From: Rickettsiales bacterium UBA2645 | Lineage (GTDB): Bacteria > Pseudomonadota > Alphaproteobacteria > Rickettsiales > UBA1997 | Direction of reading: 5' to 3' | Length of the DNA stretch: 6,876 nucleotides | Assembly: GCA_002359655.1 (NCBI GenBank) | Contig: DENL01000039.1 | Coordinates: 1-6,876 of the forward strand | Shown here: piece by piece, positions 1 to 4,328 of the stretch | Numbering within the stretch: the stretch's first letter is position 1 | Layout: the number at the start of each line of letters is the position of its first letter | Program-made: the position numbers and the translations under genes | The notes under the pieces: model-generated | Databases searched by the model: none | Seen by the model: only the letters and a program-made list of their open reading frames with translations | Told to the model about the DNA's origin: nothing

Positions 1-1
1 T

Positions 2-160
2 CCGCCAGTACCGCGAGCCCTAGAGCCTCAAGGCTTCAGACCATTTGACTATCTTTGCAAACTTTATTACGAACTCATATCCACATCCCCTCCGACCACT
101 GTAGATCGAAGCGCACCGAAAATAAATTCCATCAAAATAAAACTGAAAATCGCTAGCTAG
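2..160 (+). CDS. Possible 3' end of an unidentified gene (partial, low confidence)
   Basis: A reading frame is open from the left edge (base 2) for 52 codons to a TAG stop at 158-160. The peptide starts PPVPRALEPQGFRPFDYLCK and ends in a basic IKIKLKIAS tail. I recognise no family. In favour of coding: it is one of the longest open stretches in this gap and the first ~40 bases are GC-rich, unlike the rest. Against it: the tail reads like low-complexity AT-rich DNA, no start can be seen, and it contains a one-mismatch copy (54-65) of the dispersed TTTGCGAACTTT element that otherwise sits in non-coding DNA. A second plus frame gives 15 codons ending at 46-48, so the frame choice is uncertain. 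It may be a degraded gene end or chance. Confidence 0.22.
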   Translation, partial: PPVPRALEPQGFRPFDYLCKLYYELISTSPPTTVDRSAPKINSIKIKLKIAS

Positions 161-348
161 GGAAGAGATGCGATTTGCGAACTTTTTGTTGCGTGAAGGT
201 GCAGTTGAATTCTTTGGAAGTGAAGAGAATCAGAGAATTTTGTTGTAGATGAATTACGCGAAGCCTTGATAATACTGATCAAAGCCCGGTTGACGTGAAG
301 CGGAGATTTGGAGAATGTTATTTATCTATAACTTATTTCTTTAGATTT
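161..348. other. Non-coding gap downstream of the minus-strand operon
   Basis: I see no supported gene here. It holds a copy of the dispersed TTTGCGAACTTTT element at 174-186. A 26-codon plus-strand frame (168-248, peptide starting MRFANFLLREGAVEFFGSEE) is preceded by AGGGA about five bases before its ATG, but it contains the repeat and has no recognisable product. A short open stretch in another frame, ending in VDELREALIILIKARLT before a TGA near 293, looks somewhat gene-like but has no start codon, so this gap may contain a decayed gene. A weak hairpin (GTTAT 317-321 with ATAAC 328-332) lies just beyond the stop of the minus-strand gene. It is AT-only apart from one pair and has no T-run on the minus side, so I do not call it a terminator. 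Confidence 0.4.
174..186 (+). repeat. Dispersed TTTGCGAACTTTT element, copy 1
   Basis: This is a 13-base exact match to the core of the copies at 2630-2642 and 2898-2910. As in those copies, a GCG follows a few bases after the core. A one-mismatch relative (TTTGCAAACTTT) sits at 54-65. All copies lie in the gaps flanking the minus-strand operon. Confidence 0.55.
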
Positions 349-1323
349 TTAGTCTTTAAAAAAACCTTTATCGAAGCTTCTTGTTATAGATTCTGCAAGC
401 TTTGATTTATGAATGATTTCAAGAATATAGAAGCAATCAGATCTTATTCTCTCCTTCTCACAAAAAAATTGATCCAAATAAAAGGTATAATTTTTTGAAC
501 CACCTTGATTGGCGTTATTATCAATTTTTGAAAGTAAGGGGAAATTAATTCTTTCTTTGTGATAAAAACTATTTCCCATCTTGAGCATCAATAATTCTTG
601 GTTTGTTTCGTAAAATTCATCATACAATTTTAACATAACCGATATCATACTACTCTCCAAAGACAGCGTGTAAGTTGTTGAGTTATGGAGTTTATCGATA
701 AGTAATTTTTTCACTTCTTTTCTTGCCACCTCTTTTTCTTCTTCTGATTTAGCAAATTTAACTTCCCCATATTCCTCATAGGAAGAATTTTGTATCATCA
801 ATTCCTCCTTTTTTATATAAGAGCCAAAATATTCTTGCACTTGTTCTTTTGTGGCTTTGGTTTTTCCTAGAAAATTAGGTCTCTCAATCAAAGCATTTGT
901 CACTAAGTGATTTTCTAAATGCGGTTTGCTCTGCTTTTTCTTTTGATGAAGAAGGTCCCCAACATGTGCTGAAATATTATTCCTCTGAACTTCTATAAAC
1001 TCTTGTATAATTTTATACTCTTTACAATTTTTGTATTTAGTGGTTTTAAATAGAACTTTATCGTGATGGTCAAAAAATAATGAATGACTTAAAGTAATGA
1101 AATCAGCTTTTAGGCTTTGAATCACAGGTTTTGTTATATTGTCAAACCACGTCTCATCCGAAATACCACAAGTTTGTCCGATAAAAAAACTATGAAAAGG
1201 ATAGCTCTCCAGCAATCGACAATAAATAAAGTTATTTATACATCTTAACAAAAGCGGCGTAACAGCAAGAACCCTTTGGTCTTTGACTGCATTGATATCC
1301 GTCATATTACTAACAAGCCTCAT
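349..1323 (-). CDS. Uncharacterised protein with HEPN-like (AbiU2-like) RNxxxxH motif
   Basis: This is a 324-residue protein of unknown family, stop TAA at 349-351. I chose ATG at 1321-1323: it has a GGGGTG Shine-Dalgarno-like sequence at 1330-1335 six bases upstream and gives a 14-base overlap with the fic gene ahead, typical of coupled translation. A TTG at 1345-1347 would add eight residues but lacks a ribosome site. The N-terminal ~140 residues look helical, with an LSHSLFFD segment near 78-85 and QRNNISAHVG near 113-122. The Arg114/Asn115/His120 arrangement fits the RX4-6H active site of HEPN RNases, and the spacing and LFFD helix recall AbiU2-type HEPN proteins (family knowledge, from memory). 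Residues ~165-325 are charged and Lys/Glu-rich with no recognised motif. There is no signal peptide or membrane segment, so it is probably cytosolic. The HEPN call is tentative; the existence of the gene is solid. Confidence 0.75.
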   Translation of the reverse strand: MRLVSNMTDINAVKDQRVLAVTPLLLRCINNFIYCRLLESYPFHSFFIGQTCGISDETWFDNITKPVIQSLKADFITLSHSLFFDHHDKVLFKTTKYKNCKEYKIIQEFIEVQRNNISAHVGDLLHQKKKQSKPHLENHLVTNALIERPNFLGKTKATKEQVQEYFGSYIKKEELMIQNSSYEEYGEVKFAKSEEEKEVARKEVKKLLIDKLHNSTTYTLSLESSMISVMLKLYDEFYETNQELLMLKMGNSFYHKERINFPLLSKIDNNANQGGSKNYTFYLDQFFCEKERIRSDCFYILEIIHKSKLAESITRSFDKGFFKD

Positions 1324-2356
1324 AAACCACACCCCGTCCTTTCCCAAAAGTTTTGATCTTTTTCATTTCGACCAATTCTCTTAATTTTACTTTCAATGTA
1401 TTGCGGTTTGCACCAGATAGGCGCTGTATTTCAGATACTGCAAGGCGGTTGTGATTTTTAAGAATCTTCAGAATTTCTAAATGTATCTCACCAAAATTTT
1501 CCTGTAGGATTTTCTCAGATTTTACTTTTTTCTCTAAATTATCTTTTTGTTTTTTGAGGGATTTTAGGAAAAATAAAATCCAGTTTTCAAATTTGATTTT
1601 TTTTGCTTCGAGCGTGATTTGACAATCTCTCAAGTTTTTGTAATAGGCGTCCTTGTTGTCTTCGATGATGCTTTCAAGGGAGCTGTATTGAATGTAGCTG
1701 TAGCCAAGTTTAAGCAAAAGCAAATTGGTAAGAATTCTTGAAATTCTGCCATTGCCATCTTGAAACGGGTGAATTGCCAAAAAAACTACGATGAAAATTC
1801 CGGTGATGATCAACGGATGAATTTCTTTTAATTCAAAAGCCTTGTTCGTCCATTCAATTAAATCAGCCATTTTCATTGGCGTTTTGAATGGCGTTGCGGT
1901 TTTGAAAATTACTCCGATTTCTTTTCCTTTTGCGTCAATTGCCACAACATGATTATCGAGTTTTTTATATTCGCCTCTGTGGCGAATGTCTTTTGAGCTG
2001 TGCTTGAGAAGAATTGCATGGAGTTGCTTGATATGATTTTCAGTTATCTTTAAATCTTCAAAACTTTCCAGGATAAAATCCATTGCGTCAGAGTAGCCAA
2101 CAACTTCTTCCTCATCGCGACTTTTAAATGATTTTTTTCTGACTTTAGAAAGAAGTGTTTCGACCTGCGCATCAGTTAATTGAACGCCTTCAATTCTTGT
2201 GCTTGAGGCAATAGATTCAATTGTTGCTGATTTCTTGAGCATCTTTAAACGATCGGGTGAGAGCGTGTTAATTGCCTGCCACTTACCTTTAAACTCATCA
2301 ATTTCGCTGATGAGGTTTAGTATCTCGTTGGTTATGGCGACTTGGTAGTTGCTCAT
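1310..2356 (-). CDS. Fic family protein (class II, putative AMPylase) with C-terminal winged-helix domain
   Basis: This 348-residue Fic protein is predicted to transfer a nucleotide monophosphate, usually AMP from ATP, onto a hydroxyl of a target protein in the cytosol. The catalytic motif HPFQDGNGRISR (residues 196-207, bases 1736-1771) has His196, Asp200, Asn202 and both arginines. An N-terminal inhibitory helix matches (S/T)xxxE(G/N) at Ser52-Glu56-Gly57, the class II arrangement in which the glutamate blocks ATP binding. The flap that positions the target lies near residues 135-165. After a Lys-rich linker, residues ~288-347 (EILKILKNHNRLAVSEIQRL, then a recognition-helix-like stretch) look like a winged helix, suggesting DNA binding or autoregulation. 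The protein has the usual length for the family. ATG 2354-2356 has an A/T-rich leader without a clear ribosome site. It is the first gene of an operon, with its stop (1310-1312) inside the next gene's start region. Its target cannot be read from the sequence; the partner downstream is a candidate (inference). Confidence 0.93.
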   Translation of the reverse strand: MSNYQVAITNEILNLISEIDEFKGKWQAINTLSPDRLKMLKKSATIESIASSTRIEGVQLTDAQVETLLSKVRKKSFKSRDEEEVVGYSDAMDFILESFEDLKITENHIKQLHAILLKHSSKDIRHRGEYKKLDNHVVAIDAKGKEIGVIFKTATPFKTPMKMADLIEWTNKAFELKEIHPLIITGIFIVVFLAIHPFQDGNGRISRILTNLLLLKLGYSYIQYSSLESIIEDNKDAYYKNLRDCQITLEAKKIKFENWILFFLKSLKKQKDNLEKKVKSEKILQENFGEIHLEILKILKNHNRLAVSEIQRLSGANRNTLKVKLRELVEMKKIKTFGKGRGVVYEAC

Positions 2357-2413
2357 GCGTAAAATATTTTGTTAATCAGATAAACTAAACAAAGTATAGA
2401 CCATAAAAGGTAA

Positions 2414-2442
2414 ATATCCACAATAATATCCAATTATATCCA
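2414..2442 (-). repeat. Three direct ATATCCA repeats upstream of the minus-strand fic gene
   Basis: ATATCCA occurs at 2414-2420, 2426-2432 and 2436-2442, i.e. starts 12 and 10 bases apart, close to one helical turn. The last two share a longer ATATCCAATT. They overlap the predicted promoter of the 1310-2356 gene, so they are a plausible operator array for a regulator, possibly the winged-helix tail of that Fic protein (inference). A further single ATATCCACA at 77-85 matches the 2414-2422 copy. Confidence 0.55.
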
Positions 2443-2451
2443 ATTGTGCAA
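2423..2451 (-). promoter_or_regulatory. Candidate promoter of the fic/HEPN-like operon
   Basis: On the minus strand TTGCAC (2446-2451) is followed after 17 bases by TATTAT (2423-2428), giving a leader of about 60 bases to the ATG at 2356. A perfect TATAAT also occurs on this strand at 2433-2438 but lacks a good -35 partner. A later alternative is TATACT near 2391-2396. The region is AT-rich, so the exact start site is uncertain, but a promoter is needed here because the next gene upstream is divergent. Confidence 0.4.
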
Positions 2452-2592
2452 GAGGCTTAAACTCATTGCAAAAACCCTTTCGATTTTTCGCAAAGTGTAT
2501 GAGGTGAAAGCATCTGATTTTTATTGAACTTTTCGGTATGGATGAAAGTGGCTTTGGGGCCTTGATTTTACTGGCTCTAAAAAAATACGACT

Positions 2593-2640
2593 AAGTTCGC
2601 AAACTAACTCCTATGAACCGCCACATCATTTTGCGAACTT
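2593..2640. repeat. 11-bp inverted repeat built from the TTTGCGAACTT element
   Basis: AAGTTCGCAAA at 2593-2603 is the exact reverse complement of TTTGCGAACTT at 2630-2640, with a 26-base loop region between. Transcribed, it could form an 11-bp stem. No T-run directly follows the right arm, so a standard intrinsic terminator is unlikely. A protein-binding site or a small palindromic mobile element is possible. Confidence 0.5.
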
Positions 2641-2646
2641 TTCTCT
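2629..2646 (+). repeat. Dispersed TTTGCGAACTTTT element, copy 2 (18-bp exact repeat)
   Basis: TTTTGCGAACTTTTCTCT here is identical over 18 bases to 2897-2914, 268 bases away in the same intergenic region. It is also the right arm of the inverted repeat ending at 2640. Confidence 0.6.
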
Positions 2647-2896
2647 ATCGCGGTAGAAATCGTATTTTCAACGCCCCGTTCAAGCCTCCCGCCGATTTTC
2701 ATATTCACCTTTCTTTTAAAAAAACGCTAAAAACCATCGATTTTTGCTGCTTTTCTGGGTTTTATTTTCTTAAGTTTCTCCGCTTCATGTTCACCGTTTT
2801 GAAAAAAAGTGTATATCGATAAATGCTGATCCCGTAGCATATTTCTTAGAAACTATTTCGAAATTTCCGCATGCTTATGCACGCAATTTTTTTGAT

Positions 2897-2914
2897 TTTT
2901 GCGAACTTTTCTCT
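2897..2914 (+). repeat. Dispersed TTTGCGAACTTTT element, copy 3 (18-bp exact repeat)
   Basis: This is an exact 18-base copy of 2629-2646, lying about 30 bases upstream of the promoter of the 3014-4009 gene. It is followed by GCG within a few bases, as at 174-186. Confidence 0.6.
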
Positions 2915-2943
2915 GCGCTTGTTAAAAAGCTAAAATTTATTTG

Positions 2944-2972
2944 TTGAAAAGTATAAGGTTATACTTTATAGT
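2944..2972 (+). promoter_or_regulatory. Promoter of the Fic-MerR gene with a 9+9 bp operator dyad in its spacer
   Basis: TTGAAA (2944-2949) and TATAGT (2967-2972) are 17 bases apart, each one base from the sigma-70 consensus, so transcription should start near 2979. Lying across the spacer is a perfect dyad: AAAGTATAA (2948-2956), GG, TTATACTTT (2959-2967). MerR-family regulators bind dyads between -35 and -10, and the protein made from this promoter ends in a MerR-type helix-turn-helix, so autoregulation is a natural inference. An alternative -35, TTGTTG at 2941-2946, would give the 20-base spacer of classical MerR-activated promoters. Confidence 0.6.
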
Positions 2973-3013
2973 TTATGACTTCTTAAAACCGTAAAAAAGC
3001 AAAATACTAAAAA

Positions 3014-4009
3014 ATGCCAAACGAAATAAATTACAAAAAGCTTACTGAAAAAAAGAAAATTTTAGACAAGCAACGTCCATTTGATGCTGCTCTGGTAAAG
3101 AATTTGGAAGAATGGTTTAGAATAGAACTTACCTATACAAGCAATGCAATTGAAGGAAATACTTTGTCGCGCGCAGAAACTGCTTTGGTTGTGGAAAAAG
3201 GTTTAACCATCGGTGGAAAATCAATCACTGAACATCTTGAAGCAACCAACCACGATGCGGCTTTGGATTTTGTTAAAGAGCAAATCAAACGCAAACCATC
3301 AGACCTGAGAGAAAGAGACATACTAAAAATTCACGAAATTATTTTAGACCGAATCGATAAAGAAAATGCTGGAATTTATCGCCGTGTTCCAGTTCGTATT
3401 TCTGGTTCTGCTATTGTTTTGCCAAATCCAAGAAAGGTTCAAACTTTAATGGATGATTTTATTTCATGGATCGAAAACGAAACTAAAATGCACGCCGTTG
3501 AACTTGCTGCCGAAGCTCATTATCGCTTTGTGACAATTCACCCTTTCATTGATGGAAACGGACGAACTGCGCGTTTGTTAATGAATATGATTTTGATGAT
3601 GCACGGATATCCGCCTGCAATCATCCGAAAAAATGATCGTTTGGCTTACATCAAATCTCTAGAAAAACCTCAGCTAATAAATGGTGAAGGTGATTCGAAA
3701 AATGATTACTTCAAACTAATCGGCACTGCTGTTGATCGCTCATTAGATATTTATCTCAAAGCAATCGAAGGAAAAGAAGCAGAACCAGAATCAGAAAAAC
3801 TTCTAAAAATTGGTGAACTTGCTAAAGCAACAAATCAAACCGTTCCAACTATCAGGCACTGGACAAAAGAAGGATTATTACAAATTGCTGAAGTGAAGGA
3901 ATCAGGATATCAGATGTTTGCTGAAGAGATGATTGAGCGAGTGAAAGAAATTCAAGAAATGAAAGGGAAAAGAATGAAGCTTGATGAGATTAAAAATAAT
4001 CTAAGATAG
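3014..4009 (+). CDS. Fic family protein (class II, putative AMPylase) fused to a C-terminal MerR-type HTH
   Basis: This 331-residue cytosolic Fic protein has a different design from the divergent one. The inhibitory motif is at Ser43-Glu47-Gly48 (TSNAIEGNTL), followed by a TIGGKSITEHLEATNH segment (65-80) typical of the larger FICD-like bacterial branch. The flap is near RISGSAIVLPNPR (128-140), and the catalytic motif HPFIDGNGRTAR is at 176-187 (bases 3539-3574) with all key residues, so it should be active when the inhibitory glutamate is displaced. Residues ~264-331 (LKIGELAKATNQTVPTIRHW, then KEGLL and a terminal helix) match the DNA-binding part of MerR regulators: helix-turn-helix plus wing, but no effector-binding domain. 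The ATG at 3014 has an A-rich leader without a ribosome site; stop TAG 4007-4009. The upstream promoter contains a dyad suited to a MerR-like protein. The next gene, 308 bases downstream on the same strand, is the exoprotein. Confidence 0.94.
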   Translation: MPNEINYKKLTEKKKILDKQRPFDAALVKNLEEWFRIELTYTSNAIEGNTLSRAETALVVEKGLTIGGKSITEHLEATNHDAALDFVKEQIKRKPSDLRERDILKIHEIILDRIDKENAGIYRRVPVRISGSAIVLPNPRKVQTLMDDFISWIENETKMHAVELAAEAHYRFVTIHPFIDGNGRTARLLMNMILMMHGYPPAIIRKNDRLAYIKSLEKPQLINGEGDSKNDYFKLIGTAVDRSLDIYLKAIEGKEAEPESEKLLKIGELAKATNQTVPTIRHWTKEGLLQIAEVKESGYQMFAEEMIERVKEIQEMKGKRMKLDEIKNNLR

Positions 4010-4317
4010 AGCTCTGTGGTGGAATTATCTTTTCTTCATTTCTTGTTTCAAAATCGACTATGTTTAATGTAAAACTTGTCTTTTTCTTATCTATTTCTAT
4101 GAGAGGCGGATCTTTTTAGAAGTATTTCGTTTTTTTAAGGAAAAAAGCTCTTTTAAAGTACCTATTCAACTATTTCGGTTTTGTTACTGAATGGTGATTT
4201 TCAATAATAAAAAGGCAAAAAGTTTTCACAAAGTTTTTAAGCTAAATAATTTTAGTTCGAGAGTTTGCTGAGGCTATATTCATCTAAACTTTTTACCACG
4301 AAGTATAAGATATTAAT
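4010..4317. other. Non-coding gap between the Fic-MerR gene and the exoprotein gene
   Basis: There is no open frame of note. I see no GC-rich hairpin with a T-run, so the terminator of the upstream gene is not evident; the only stem found is a weak CTAAA/TTTAG pair (4243-4256). A possible -10 box, TATATT at 4275-4280, lies about 40 bases before the exoprotein ATG, but its -35 match (around 4251-4257, TTTAGTT) is poor. The AAGTATAA half-sites next to the start codon are listed separately. Confidence 0.45.
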
Positions 4318-4328
4318 ATGAAGTATAA
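4300..4328 (+). promoter_or_regulatory. Two direct GAAGTATAA half-sites flanking the exoprotein start codon
   Basis: GAAGTATAA occurs at 4300-4308 and again at 4320-4328, exactly 20 bases (about two helical turns) apart, with the second copy beginning in the ATG. The AAGTATAA core is the half-site of the dyad in the Fic-MerR promoter (2948-2967), so the Fic-MerR protein could bind here. This is inference; the 8-base core is AT-rich and can recur by chance. Confidence 0.3.

Larger units (their letters stand above)
2452..2940. other. Long non-coding part of the divergent fic-fic intergenic region
   Basis: I find no supported gene in this stretch. It contains the dispersed TTTGCGAACTTTT elements and an 11+11 bp inverted repeat (2593-2640), each listed separately. 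A 69-codon plus frame (2613-2822) lacks a ribosome site, is rich in Phe/Lys/Arg as expected for random AT-rich DNA, and spans a repeat copy. A shorter plus frame (ATG 2538 to stop 2592-2594, MDESGFGALILLALKKYD) reads more gene-like but is only 18 codons; it could be a relic of a lost gene. Several T-runs are present but no GC-rich terminator hairpin. Confidence 0.45.

Noticed and set aside
1..7. TCCGCCA at the left edge as the 3' end of a tRNA-Ser gene
   Set aside because: Bacterial tRNA-Ser genes can end this way, but seven bases are not enough and the rest of the gene is outside the window. A tRNA integration site here remains only a possibility.
317..332. GTTAT/ATAAC hairpin as terminator of the minus-strand operon
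   Set aside because: The stem is five base pairs, nearly all A-T, and is not followed by a T-run on the minus strand.
1321..1347. TTG at 1345-1347 as start of the HEPN-like gene
   Set aside because: It would extend the overlap with fic to 38 bases and has no ribosome site, whereas the ATG at 1321-1323 has GGGGTG at a good distance.
2414..2442. ATATCCA repeats as a CRISPR array or plasmid iterons
   Set aside because: The units are only 7 bases with 3-5 base gaps and there is no replication gene; an operator array fits better.
2538..2594. 18-codon frame MDESGFGALILLALKKYD
   Set aside because: It is too short and lacks a ribosome site; the frame extends open only a few codons upstream of the ATG before a TGA. 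At most it is a gene relic.
2613..2822. 69-codon plus-strand frame in the divergent intergenic region
   Set aside because: It has no ribosome site, is rich in Phe/Lys/Arg/Leu as expected from random AT-rich DNA, spans a dispersed repeat copy and has no recognisable motif.
3133..3321. 62-codon minus-strand frame
   Set aside because: It lies wholly inside the well-supported Fic-MerR gene, antisense to its inhibitory-motif region.
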